Shown here: one piece after another, positions 11,324 to 21,956 of the stretch
Layout: the number at the start of each line of letters is the position of its first letter
How positions within the stretch are numbered: the first letter of the stretch is position 1
From: Siphonodentalium dalli
Lineage: Eukaryota > Mollusca > Scaphopoda > Gadilida > Siphonodentaliidae
Direction of reading: 5' to 3'
DNA length: 64,000 nt
NCBI GenBank assembly: GCA_032622095.1
Contig: CP136065.1
Coordinates: forward strand, 209,352,151-209,416,150
The notes under the pieces: model-generated
Database searches by the model: none
What the model saw: only the letters and a program-made list of their open reading frames with translations
What the model was told of the DNA's origin: nothing
Position numbers and translations under genes: made by a program

Positions 11324-12040
11324 TAGGTTCGCGCTATAAGATCCAGTTATATATCATAATACAAAGAGAACAAATCAACATAAATGGTCGTCCATAAGTT
11401 AGTAATAACTGGTGCCCCAATCCAATTAGCTATTTTGCTAATAAAATATGTTTAAACTAACATATAGACATACGAAAAACTTTAAGTTGCCAGCATTTTT
11501 CGGAAAATAGGATTATTAGATCAATCATTGTCCCGCTTTTATGTAGAAAAAAACAAGCCAAGTGAAGTGCGCATATTTAATATCGTTACTCTAGAGTATT
11601 GATATGAAGCCAGTAATATATTATTTATTTTCTACATGTTTTGGTCTGGTTTGGTTTATCGTGGTCGGATCAGGTTAAATTGCTTTCGCGTTGATCACGA
11701 ATCTGCGTTTGTCTGGATTAGAACCACCTTCGCCATCGCTGGATGACCTATGTTGGCCTAACGCAACTCACCAACTGAGACACTGTCGTCTTTTTGTCTA
11801 AGTACAAGAATGATTGTCACGATGTAAGTGTACACAGCAATATCCCGCAGACGGCCATGATATAATTTTCGACAGATCGACAGTGTATTTGTTCACTCAT
11901 GTAAAAGTCCGATAAAAATATGCCCGATAACCAAACAGTCGAAATAGAAAGCGACTTTTATATGTCAGAAAAGCTCAGGTAACGGCGTATTTTGACACTA
12001 TGAGACGGGAAACAGTAACTCGAGATTTACTCAACCTCTA
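11324..12040. other. No recognised feature
   Basis: Unremarkable AT-rich sequence between a MITE and a LINE C-terminal fragment. Confidence 0.4.
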
Positions 12041-12303
12041 AAGAAGAAATTTGATGTTTCCAATTATGCCTACTGTAAATTGTGCAGAATGGAAGAAGAA
12101 ACTACTGCACACTTCCTGCTAAAATGTTCTATCTCAGAAGAAACGGAAAACAAATATTGACCCAAGTAGCAAACTCAACACTTTGATCACCGAATTAGAC
12201 GACGTAGAAAAGATCAAAGTAATTATAGATGAATCCCATACCTACAACAAAGATGCTGCTGAGACTCATACTGTGGTCGGATGGCTCATATACTACATAT
12301 GAA
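12041..12303 (+). pseudogene. LINE ORF2 C-terminal fragment with zinc box
   Basis: The plus strand at about 12045-12165 reads KKKFDVSNYAYCKLCRMEE and on to TTAHFLLKCS: a C-x2-C, H, C box typical of the extreme C-terminus of LINE ORF2 proteins. After a frameshift near 12160 the sequence continues with LITELDDVEKIKVIIDE and stops at 12303. No palm or endonuclease sequence precedes it, so only the 3' end was kept, as expected for an incomplete reverse-transcription product. The box resembles in layout, but not in sequence, those at 3448 and 54629. Confidence 0.65.
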
Positions 12304-12407
12304 GCGGTGTTTGTTGCTTGGCAAATAACAATAGATACCTTAAATATGTTCTAAGAAACAAAGACATTGGTGTACTTTGGTCATGTACTGCAATCTAATT
12401 TCGAAAT

Positions 12408-12807
12408 TTAACCCTTTACCCAACAAAACGGCCAAAATCGGCCAAATAAAGCTTCAACAGCCTAACATATCTTCGGTCTGTCTCAATAGAACCATACAAA
12501 TATGGATATCATTGGAACCGGCTCCTTGACCACATTGTGATAGTTACAGTTATGCCCTGTGCCAATGCATTCTCTTATATATGCGAGTCGACCATAGGTC
12601 ACCTCGCATATATAAGAGAATGCATTGGCCTAAAAAAAATCTTTTTTTAACACTTTTTACCATTTTTTCTTACATTCTTTAACAATTTTATAATTTTTAA
12701 TGTGTTAAGCCAATGCATTCTCTTATATATGCGAGGCGACCTATGGTCGACTCGCATATATAAGAGAATGCATTGGCACAGGGCCATTCTGTTGGGTAAA
12801 GGGTTAA
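12408..12807 (-). mobile_element. Type-1 TTAA MITE with hairpin pair, full length
   Basis: TTAACCCTTTACCCAACA at the left and its inverse at the right are each bounded by TTAA. The element is 400 bp with hairpins at 12561-12629 and 12709-12777. Compared with the copy at 31381 it is inverted. Subterminal GGCCAAAATCGGCC-like sequence is on one side only, so the two halves outside the hairpin pair are asymmetric. Confidence 0.92.
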
Positions 12808-13963
12808 GCAATCCAATGATACTCTAGAAGATAACACAGCTAATAGGCTACTCAGTGTACATTTTCTGTGGTTAGCCAATGTTGGCTGGACAGAGAAAGA
12901 AGAATACTAGTAAGAACGTAACGAGTTCTTACGATGCAACATTCTCTCAAAATGTTTGTGACACATATAGCACTTCGTTCGTGAACACGCTTTGTCACAT
13001 TATGCGTCTGTTAAAGTAGTTCAGAGGAGATATTAGTCACTTGACATCCGTCACTGGACGTGCACTGTTCGCGTGGTTTACCGTAATAGATCTATCAAAT
13101 CTCTAAAGGTACCGGAGGGCACCTCTCCACGTGCTCAACCAATTAAACTGTGCACGGTAATCCCCACTCTTCCACTTGGCACGATACTAGTCCCCGATTG
13201 AAAGCAATCAGTACGGAATGGAAGCCATGTACTTAACTGCGGTTTTATGTGTAACACGAGGCCTGTCGTGCTGAAGTGGACCCATTCGAACAGCGCCGAG
13301 AGCAGTATTCTATTTGCAGAGTGTTCTCCATCGGTCGCCTCGTTTCGTACGGTGTCGCACAAGAACTGTGCCAAGTGTGGGAATGTAGCATTCTACTAGC
13401 ATTACCCAAAATGTCAAAGAAATAAACCATAACGCTCCATAGATATCACTGTCTGAACTTCGCTTAATTGTAAATATTTACATCTCGATTCGGGACGCTG
13501 CGATCGGCGATAAACGAACGTTAATTATTTCGCCAACGAGAGTCATTGCATTTAATTAATATATAAGAATGACGTGTGGGTACTTTATAATTGGATTAAT
13601 ATACGTAAAAATAACTACTTTAAACAATATTTTTCTCCGGTTCTATTTGATTACACTACCGGAGTGTTTCACATCACTTTAAACCGGTAGGATGTTTCCA
13701 CGTAAAAAGTACCGATTTCACTGGCTGATTTTTGTCGAAGGAAACTTTGACTGAGGCGACACATAACAGTAAATGTGATATGCGGTCTATTCCAAAATAG
13801 ACACTGACTAGTTTTTCGAAGCCACATTTAACTACTCTCTTGCACAATATTTACACCTTGTCATACGCTTTTGAAAGATCACCTGGAACAATGTTCTTGA
13901 AAACTGCATAACCCGGATATCTACGCATAAATATGCCCGACGACGGAACATAGTTTTAAGTGC
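12808..13963. other. No recognised feature
   Basis: Contains short open frames only. No domain signature or tandem repeat noticed. Confidence 0.4.
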
Positions 13964-14191
13964 TTAACACTTTGAGTGCCACGGGCCGATCCCATCGGCC
14001 CTAAACCTACAAAATAAGTCTGTTAAAGAATATAAGAATAAATTATTAAAATTGTAAAAAAAAAATTGTTAGGCCAATGCATTATCTTATATATGCGAGG
14101 CGACCTATGGTCTACTCGCATACATAAGAGAATGCATTGGAACAGGGTATATGGGTTGATACAAAAATCGACCTGGCACTCAAAGGGTTAA
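13964..14191 (+). mobile_element. Type-4 TTAA MITE with a single hairpin
   Basis: TTAACACTTTGAGTGCCA at the left and the inverse of TTAACCCTTTGAGTGCCA at the right, each with TTAA. This terminus is close to the CCCTTTG..TGCCA form described for piggyBac elements. The 228-bp body contains the AT-rich spacer and one hairpin (14074-14141), the B orientation; hairpin A is missing. It shows the same hairpin module in a shell whose ends differ from types 1-3. Confidence 0.85.
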
Positions 14192-15381
14192 ATAATATGG
14201 CACCGGGTTACCACTCTAATCTCAACTACATGTACACCAACGTGTTTACAATAAATGTTGCTCAGAGTGAAGGACAACTGTGTGCGAGATAATACTACCC
14301 ATTCCAAAATACCAGTGTCCACACTGGCCCAATATTTTCTTGAGCCACCGCCTTAGCCACTTGTGAATTTTTTTTTAGCCGCTTTTCATTTATTTGAGCC
14401 ACATTTTTTCAACCCATATTTATTGGAGCCACGAATTTGACCGAAGGTTGTTCCGCACTATCTACGATATGTAACTATCGTTTACAATTCATATAGGCAT
14501 AGCAGTGTGCTATAGAGTGGTTTACTTCTGCCGTGTGATCATAACAATTGAAAATGACAAATCCACTACCCCTGTGTTGTCAAGTGAAATGGAAGACTTA
14601 CGAATTTAGGCAATTCAATGAATGTACAACTTTGTTACTCGGTTGATGCAGTACCCATCTCTTCAATTTCAATAGGAGACTATAGAATCAACCACTCCTG
14701 GTAATACAAGTTTGGATTGTTTAAAAACTGTATGAATTGTGTCAAGTGGGAGAGAATCGGACCCATTCGGGAGTATGTGGCTGATCTTGTATGTGGTTTC
14801 GATAACAAGAAACATTCGTTCCTGATTAGACTGTATCTCGGGCTTATAATAATTGATCTTCGCATGCATGCTCTGTCACATGCGCACTTGCAGATTTCTC
14901 TTAAATGATTTGCATAGAACTCTTCATTAAGGCTGCTGGATTTGAGTCGAAGTTGGATATGATTGATTTGTAGTTTTCGTTTTGAGCAAGTATTGACGTG
15001 AACAGTTCTGGTATTGTCACGCTTCACTGCATCCAGTCGTGATTTGAACAAGTTACAGGTTATCAAAGATATCGCAAGAGAATCTATTCAGATGATACAC
15101 TGCTGCTTGTCGCGAAGCTTTGAATAATGGCTGCATGTCCTATAATGTAACGACGTGTGTCCTCTTCTTTTGTATCGTGTGGGTGAATGTCAATCGATTC
15201 ACTTAGAATTGACCCTGGAGTGTTTTGTCATCTGATGTTTATCCCATTATCTACAACAAGACAACATTTCTGCTTTTAACACACATTCTATCTGATCGAT
15301 TGGCTCAGCAAGGACATACGTGCAGTAGATAAGAGCGACTAGTTCTTATTTAAAAGTTATTGGACCGGCTCTCGCCACACA
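14192..15381. other. No supported gene
   Basis: A 128-residue minus-strand frame at 14680-15066 has no recognised domain. Nothing else stands out before the TTAA-bounded stack that begins at 15382. Confidence 0.4.
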
Positions 15382-15666
15382 TTAATGCGATTTCGCTATA
15401 TCGTTGGTTACGATCTCTACAATAAGCCATAATGAAAATAAGTGGTCGTTAGACCGTTTTTTAAATGCTTTCTCTGATGGTTTTTGGTCACCTGATAGTG
15501 CCGGACAACCTCTATACAGAGCTAAATATATAGTAAAACCCGTGATATATATAGATAAATTGCCAAACTGTACATTATTCACGATATATAATATTATTTT
15601 CTAAACGCTATCTCCTATACTTGTCATTTTATTTGTATTGTCCATCAAAACGTATCTTATCTAAAC
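15382..15666 (+). mobile_element. LINE-type 3' tail, copy A
   Basis: Starts at TTAATGCGATTTCGCTAT and ends with CAAAACGTATCTTATCT, an ATCTT-type tail. It matches copy B (16195-16367 plus 17976-18109) and the more complete copy at 47040-47525. Words such as GGTCACCTGATAGTGCCGG are shared by all three. Probably the 3' end of a non-LTR element; no enzyme sequence is present. Confidence 0.65.
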
Positions 15667-16194
15667 TTAAAGGCACGGGCGGCGTTCGTTCCAGAAATAT
15701 TCATATCTGTTCAAATCGCCACCAACAGAAGGAATATTAAAAATATATAGTTTTGTTCATATACCAAACATAATCAGCGCGTAAATAGTATATTGTCGCC
15801 AAGACGTACGATGGTGTACGCAAACAAGAACCTGCTCGTGTTACAGAAGTTTTGCTTCTGTTTACATACCACAGCGCAATTCTATTGGTTAATCACACAC
15901 AAATGATATAAACACTCTTTATTATTTCCATATCAGGAAAACAGTAACAAATAACCCTCTTTATGTTTACCATATCCGGATCTACACAAAAACCAGGTAA
16001 TGTGACGTTTTTTGCTTTTGTTTACATAACAAAGGAAAATTAATTGACAATAACCTACTGTTTATGCCATATTCTGATTGGTATAAGAACAAAGTCTGTC
16101 TATATTTTACTATTCTTTCTGTTTATGGCAGTTTTTGACGGAGGTGATATTTTAACAGCATACCCAGGCATACCCACGCGGCTCGTATCTTTAA
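15667..16194 (+). mobile_element. Type-5 TTAA MITE, full length
   Basis: Bounded by TTAA at 15667-15670 and 16191-16194. Left end TTAAAGGCACGGGCGGCG; right end reversed TTAAAGATACGAGCCGCG. It is 528 bp and matches the reverse complement of 47861-48397 along its whole length. No open frame of note. It lies exactly between two copies of the same LINE tail. Confidence 0.88.
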
Positions 16195-16367
16195 TGCGAT
16201 TTCGCTATATCGTTGGTTACAATCTCAACAATAAGCCATAATGGAAATAAATGGTCGTTAGACTGTTTTTTAATGCTTTCTCTGATGGTTTTTGGTCACC
16301 TGATAGTGCCGGACAACCTCTATGCAAAGCTAAATATATAGTAAAACCCGTGATATATATAGATAAA
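16195..16367 (+). mobile_element. LINE-type 3' tail, copy B, left part
   Basis: Repeats copy A from TGCGATTTCGCTATATC to the ATATATATAGATAAA word, then breaks where the RTE-like blocks begin. The remaining part resumes at 17976. Confidence 0.7.
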
Positions 16368-17010
16368 CTAACAGGTGGACCCGACTTCGTCCGGGCTGTT
16401 TCCCCTCTGCTTTTCGGCGAATTGCACGATTTGACATTGAATTGTCCATTTTGAAGGTCAGATGGTCCATAACACTGCCCGGACAAAAGTACCCGACAAA
16501 AGTACCCGTCGAAATCCATCCGGTTTTACCCGATTTGACCTCGAATAGATCATTTTGAAGGTCAATGTCAGGTCGGGTCATTTTGAAGGTCAATGTCAGG
16601 TCGGGTTCACGACTCGACCCGTCCAAAACACCCAGTGGACAAAAGTAACCCTACGTATCAAATTTCGTCGAAATCCCATCAAAATTCGCGATTTGACCTT
16701 GAATTGACCAGATTTCAAGGTCAAGGTCACGTCGCACGGGCAAACGAATAGGCTTACGACACTCCCCTTACGAAAGTATCCCTAGACACTAATTTCCATC
16801 GACATACCGTAATAATCGGGCGTTCGACCTTGAAATGACCCGATTTCAAGGTCAAGGTCACGTCGCACGGGCAAATTAACAACCCGTGCCACTCCACGGC
16901 CGAAAGTAACCCCACATACCAAGTTTCATCGAAATCGGCTTGGCCGTTTTCGAGTCCATCGCGAACACACACACACACACACACACAGACAGATTTCCCA
17001 AAATATATAA
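16368..17010 (+). repeat. RTE-like block 1 with internal tandem units
   Basis: Begins AGGTGGACCCGACTTCGTCC, and ends with TTTCATCGAAATCGGCTTGG, GCCGTTTTCGAGTCCATCGC and a CA microsatellite (16969-16987). The middle holds repeats of GGTCAAGGTCACGTCGCACG-type units of about 131 bp. The terminal words match those of RTE/BovB-like 3' ends. No coding domain; a 3'-end-only copy. Confidence 0.7.
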
Positions 17011-17975
17011 TAGACTAGCAGGTGGACCCGACTTCGTCCGGGCTGTTTCCCCTCTGTTTTTCGGCGGTTTGACCCTGAATTGTCCATTTTGAAGGTCAAG
17101 GTCAGGTGGGGCCACGATTTGACCCGTCCAAAACACTGCCCGGACAAAAGTACCCGACAAATGTACCCGTCGAAATCCATCCGGTTTTACCCGATTTGAC
17201 CTTGAATTGATCATTTTGAAGGTCAAGGTCAGGTCGGGGTCACGACTCAACCCGTCCAAAACACTCAGTGGACAAAAGTAACCCTATGTATCAACTTTCG
17301 TGGAAATCCCATCAAAATTCGCGATTTGACCTTGAATTGACCCGATTTCAAGTTCAAGGTCACGTCGCACGGGCAAATGAATAGGCTTATGTGACTCCCC
17401 ATACGAAAGTGTCCATAGACACTAAATTTCATCGAAATCCAGTGATATTCGGGCGTTTGACCATGAAATGACCCGATGTCAAGGTCAATGTCACGTCGCA
17501 CGGGCAAATTAATAAGCATATGCCACTCTTCGGCCGAAAATACCCCCACATACCAAGTTTCATCGAAATCCCGTGATATTCGGGCGTTTGAACTTGAAAT
17601 GACCCGATTTCAATGTCAAGGTCACGTCGCACGGGCACATTAATAGGCCCATGTCACTCCACGGCCGAAAGTACCCCCACATACCAAGTTTCATCGAAAT
17701 CCCGTGATATTCCGGCGTTTGACCTTGAAATGACCCGATTTCAATGTCAAGGTCACGTCGCACGGGCAAATTAATAGGCCCATGTCACTCCCCGGCCGAA
17801 AATACCCCCATATACCAAGTTTCATCGAAATCGGCTCGGCCGTTTTCGAGTCCATCACGAACAGACAGACACACAGACACACACCCCACACACACACACC
17901 CTCACACACACGCACACACAAACAAACACAGACACACCCTCACACACACAGACAGATCTTCCAAGATATATAATA
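17011..17975 (+). repeat. RTE-like block 2 with internal 131-bp tandem units
   Basis: Same start (AGCAGGTGGACCCGACTTCG) and end as block 1, but with about five units of roughly 131 bp (17290-17830), each with CATACCAAGTTTCATCGAAA and CAAGGTCACGTCGCACGGGC. It ends in a compound CA/ACAG microsatellite (17862-17960). Blocks 1 and 2 lie head to tail, suggesting duplication or two insertions at the microsatellite tail. Confidence 0.75.
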
Positions 17976-18113
17976 GATTACCATACTGTACATTATTCAC
18001 GATATATAATATTATATTCGAATCTATATCTCCTATACTTGTCATTTGATTTGTATTTTCTCACTTGTTATGGTTATTCAAAGACCATTAAAGCGTATCT
18101 TATCTAAGCTTAA
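17976..18113 (+). mobile_element. LINE-type 3' tail, copy B, right part
   Basis: Resumes the copy A sequence at CTGTACATTATTCACGAT and runs to the CGTATCTTATCTAAG tail and a TTAA (18110-18113). Together with 16195-16367 it makes one tail copy split by the RTE-like blocks. Confidence 0.7.
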
Positions 18114-18852
18114 GCCAAATTGTCCCCAAGCGTTCTGCTATTAGTTGGAAGACCCGTAAATGGCAAGCGCATAACTGATAACCTAACACATATATAATAT
18201 CCTGGAGTTTGCTAATGTTTTCACGATGGGCACTTGCCGACAAACATTGACTCATAAACGTAGTTGACCACCCTGTTGTCGTGTGTGGACACATCACATC
18301 TCACGAACAGATACTACCGTCAGTGTTGTTCATGTTCAGTGTTGCCCAATAAAAATGTAAACTCAAAAAATTGTAAACTCAACACGTTCAGTGATATATA
18401 ATGTTCAGCGAAGTGTTTTGAGTGGTTGAGTAAAGGGTAAACTGACAAATCCGGATACATGCTTCGGATTTAATTAATGCGTTGATTAAAGATGGACTAT
18501 CTCTTTAAATAACATATTTGAAATAGTTTCGTGGGTATAAAATAATATTATGAATTGAAGACCCCTGTCCGGAAAGGCTTCTATCAATTGATTCTGATGT
18601 TATAATGAAATGAGATAATTATTGGGACACTTTATTTGTCTATTTTTAGAACAGACCATTCAGGCGATACCATATAGCGATAGAGAGCATTAGTCAGTTC
18701 CTATACCGAACGTCAAATGTCCCAGATTGATTGATTGCATTGTTTTATTCCATAGTCATAAGCGCTAATGTGTCAAATTTCTTGTCTCTGTTAACAGTAA
18801 CCATCATTGGTCGTTAGCTAAACAACCACACCTTTTTAGACCAGAAAATATT
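18114..18852. other. No recognised feature
   Basis: AT-rich sequence without supported genes, between the nested stack and the 35-bp array. Confidence 0.4.
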
Positions 18853-19062
18853 CGTAATATAATCAATGTGTATCGATAGAAGCATTACGTAATATAATCA
18901 ATGTGTATCGATAGAAGCATTACGTAATATAATCAATGTGTATCGATAGAAGCATTACGTAATATAATCAATGTGTATCGATAGAAGCATTACGTAATAT
19001 AATCAATGTGTATCGATAGAAGCATTACGTAATATAATCAATGTGTATCGATATAAGCATTT
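18853..19062. repeat. 35-bp minisatellite, six copies
   Basis: Six head-to-tail copies of a 35-bp unit containing CAATGTGTATCGATAG are almost identical; the last copy has a few changes. The array stops directly before a type-2 MITE fragment. The near identity suggests recent amplification. Confidence 0.95.
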
Positions 19063-19074
19063 CCGGACAGGATG

Positions 19075-19368
19075 TTTTAAATATTTCGCCAGAAATCAGA
19101 CAAATGCTCTTTATTGCTACCATATCAGGAATAGCATAACACGGAACGCTCTTTTCTGTTCCATGTCGTGCAAATGGTTGTTGATTGTTTGGGACCCAAA
19201 CACCCCGTAGTTACATTTTTCATTACTTCAATTCGCCTTTTTTTGGTCACAGAGTGCTCGTAGAAAGGTAGTTCAGATATTTATCGATATATTTCGATAC
19301 TGAAAAAAATTCAAAAGCGAAAAAATATTATTTGTATTTTTGGAGCGCAAACCGCCATGTGGCTTTAA
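19075..19368 (-). mobile_element. Type-2 TTAA MITE, truncated at its inner side
   Basis: The right end is the inverse of TTAAAGCCACATGGCGG with TTAA at 19365-19368. Sequence from CTCTTTATTGCTACCATATC onward matches the full copy at 10304 in reverse. The left quarter is missing or scrambled where it meets the 35-bp array. Confidence 0.75.
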
Positions 19369-19511
19369 AGAGTAAACATTTCGTAGATGTGGTAAAGTTG
19401 TCATGGACACCATAAAACAATCCAGAGATGACCCACATGAAACCGTGTATATCGCAGTATATATTTGTTTATTTCGTCGCCGATCCGGTTTAGTTTCGAG
19501 AATACGCTCAC

Positions 19512-19732
19512 TTAACCCTTTACCCAACAGAAGGGCCCTGTGCCAATGCATTCTCTTATATATAAGAGAATGCATTGACACAGGGTATAACTATAACCAT
19601 CACAATGTGGTCAATGAGCCGGTTCCAATGATATCCATATTTGTATGGTTCTATTGAGACAGACCGAAGATATTTTAGGCTATTGAAGCTTTATTTGGCC
19701 GGTTTTGGCCGTTTTGTTGGGTAAAGGGTTAA
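19512..19732 (+). mobile_element. Type-1 TTAA MITE reduced to one perfect palindrome
   Basis: Complete type-1 ends with TTAA (19512-19515; 19729-19732), but only 221 bp long. The two hairpins and spacer have collapsed into one palindrome at 19538-19583, in which TTCTCTTATATATAAGAGAA lies at the centre. The likely cause is a deletion between the outer arms of hairpins A and B. Confidence 0.9.
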
Positions 19733-20309
19733 TCCTGATTAATCTTCAGTAAAGCGGAGTAAAGGGTTAATATTCCCAGCCAGGTTACCTTACCTGTATT
19801 CACTCATAGTTTATCCAATAAATATATACACAACTGTTCAGTACAATCACTCGGTTGTTGAGCGATGTCACTTTCAGAGTTGAGACGAAAGTTTACTCAA
19901 TTCGTAGGGCAGAACTAGTTTACTCAACACTTTGATTCAACGTTGATTGGAGATATAATTACACCACCGGTTAGTAAAATTTTAGTCCGCGAGATGTTCA
20001 GTGCATGTTGGTGTGGTCGCTACATTTCCACATGCATGCGAACCCATTCCTGTCACCCTTCACCCATGGGTCCTATCACCCTACACCCTAGACCCCACTG
20101 TCAGAGTGTAGGTGCGGACGGGGACATTGAACTTAAAATGAAATCGACGATAATGATATATAAGGACGTCATGGCCACGCTTCATAGACAAATTGCTATG
20201 ACTACTGGTGCAATTCCTAAGGCAAGTGAGCGTACACATGTGTGCTTTAAAACTGTTCAGTTGCGGTATATTCCAAAGAGGTTTGTTGAAGCAGCAGAAC
20301 ATCTAAAGC
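19733..20309. other. No supported gene
   Basis: A 145-residue plus frame (19943-20380) runs into the 49-bp array and has no recognised domain. The rest is unremarkable. Confidence 0.4.
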
Positions 20310-21370
20310 GACGGTTTGGTGATTACATTAGTGACGTATGTTCCTGTACGTCGGAAGCGACGATTAAGCGATTACATTAGTTACGTAGGTTCATGAACGT
20401 CGGAAGCGACAGTTTAGCGATTACATTAGTAGCGTATGTTCCTGAACATATAACGTGGCGATTTAGCGAGTACATTAGTGACGTAGGTTCCTGAACATCT
20501 GAAGCGACGGTTTAGCGATTACATTAGTGGTGAAAGTTCCTGAACGTCTGAAGCGACGGTTTAGCGAATACATTAGTGACGTTGGTTCCCGAACGTCGGA
20601 AGCGATTGTTTAGCTATTACATTAGTGACGTAGGTTCCTGAACGTCTGAAGCGACGGTTTAGAGATTACATTAGTGACGTAGGTTTCTGAAAGTCTGAAG
20701 CGACTGTTTAGAGATTACATTAGTGACGTAGGTTCCTGAACATCTGAAGCGACGGGTTAGCGATTACATTACTTGAGTGACTTAGGTTCCTGAATGTCTG
20801 AAGTGACGGTTTATAGATTACATTAGTAACGTAGGTTTTCTGAACGTCTGAAGCGATGGTTTAGCGATTACATTAGTGACGTAGGTTCTTGGACGTCTGA
20901 AGCGATGGTTTAGAGATTACATTAGTGACGTAGGTTCCTGAACGTCTGAAACGTCGGTTTAGCGATTACATTATTGACGTAGGTCCCTGAACATCGGAAG
21001 CGACGATTCAGCGATTACATTAGTGACGTAAGTTCCTGAACATCTAAAGTGGCGGTTTAGCGATTACATTAGTGACGTAGGTTCCTGAACTGAATCGATG
21101 TTTTAGAGATTACATTAGTGACGTAGATTTCTGAACCTGTAAAGCAACGGATTACATTAGTGACGTAGGTTCCTGAACGTCTGAAGCGATGGTTTAGAGC
21201 TTCCATTAGTAATGTAGGTTCCTGAATGTCTGAAGCGACGGTTTAGAGTTTACATTGGTGACGTAGGTTCCTGAACGTCTGAATCGACGGTTTAACGATT
21301 ACTTTAGTGACGTAGGTTCCTGAACATCAAACGTGACGGTTTAGAGATTACATTAGTGACGTAGTTCCTG
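20310..21370. repeat. 49-bp minisatellite, about 21 copies
   Basis: Head-to-tail units of about 49 bp contain ATTACATTAGTGACGTAGG and TCCTGAACGTCTGAAGCG. Copies differ by point changes and small indels, with one 7-bp insertion near 20770. The TGACGTA word recurs in most units. Compared with the 35-bp array it is older and more diverged. Confidence 0.95.
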
Positions 21371-21410
21371 ACCCTGGTTTTGTGAATAATTAGCGGGATA
21401 AGTTAAGAGT

Positions 21411-21810
21411 ACGTTCATACACTGGCAAGTTTGCACGGTATGGTTTGCAGGCATTTCGTTGTAGAAAAAGATATGTCAGAATATGAACGGAAACAAGCAT
21501 ATGAAATGCATATGTACCACAGCTAACTAAATGCGAAGTAAAATATATATAGTTCCACCTGTAGCGATGCTACCGGAATTTGCATGTAAATAACATGCAA
21601 TTATGTCGCAAGAATCAATCATACAGGTGTTTGAAGGCAAATGACATGCAGTTGCATGTTATGTGGAATTACGTCAATTTTAGTTCTTTTATCATTCGCT
21701 GTGGTAAAGATATATGTTATGTGCACGTTTCCGTTCATATTCTGGCACCATTTGGTTTTCTATGACGAAATGCCTGCAAAACATACTTGAAAATTTGCCA
21801 GCGTGAACGT
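21411..21810. mobile_element. Inverted-repeat element (400 bp)
   Basis: The arms, about 115 bp each, run inward from ACGTTCATACACTGGCAA at the left and the inverse of ACGTTCACGCTGGCAA at the right. They share GCAGGCATTTCGT and CAGAATATGAACGGAAAC. The middle includes short inverted words around ATGACATGCAGTTGCATG. No TTAA target or coding frame. A foldback-like MITE; class unknown. Confidence 0.75.
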
Positions 21811-21858
21811 ATATCACCGACCGTTTAGAAGCTGGCCAGGGTTAATCAGCAAACACGT

Positions 21859-21956
21859 GTAACGTGATTGTGTGGCTGTGGTCTCTTCACCTGTAACGTG
21901 AATGTGTGGTTGTGGTCGCTTCACTTGTAACGTGAATGTGTGGATGTTGTCTCTTC
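21859..21956. repeat. 34-bp tandem repeat, three copies
   Basis: Three units of 34 bp start GTAACGTGAATGTGTGG at about 21859, 21893 and 21927. Confidence 0.8.

Noticed and set aside
14680-15066. 128-residue minus frame
   Set aside because: No family motif, no supporting neighbour, and the opposite strand is also open; length is within chance for this base composition.
19943-20380. 145-residue plus frame
   Set aside because: It runs into the 49-bp array and its last part is repeat-encoded; no known domain.
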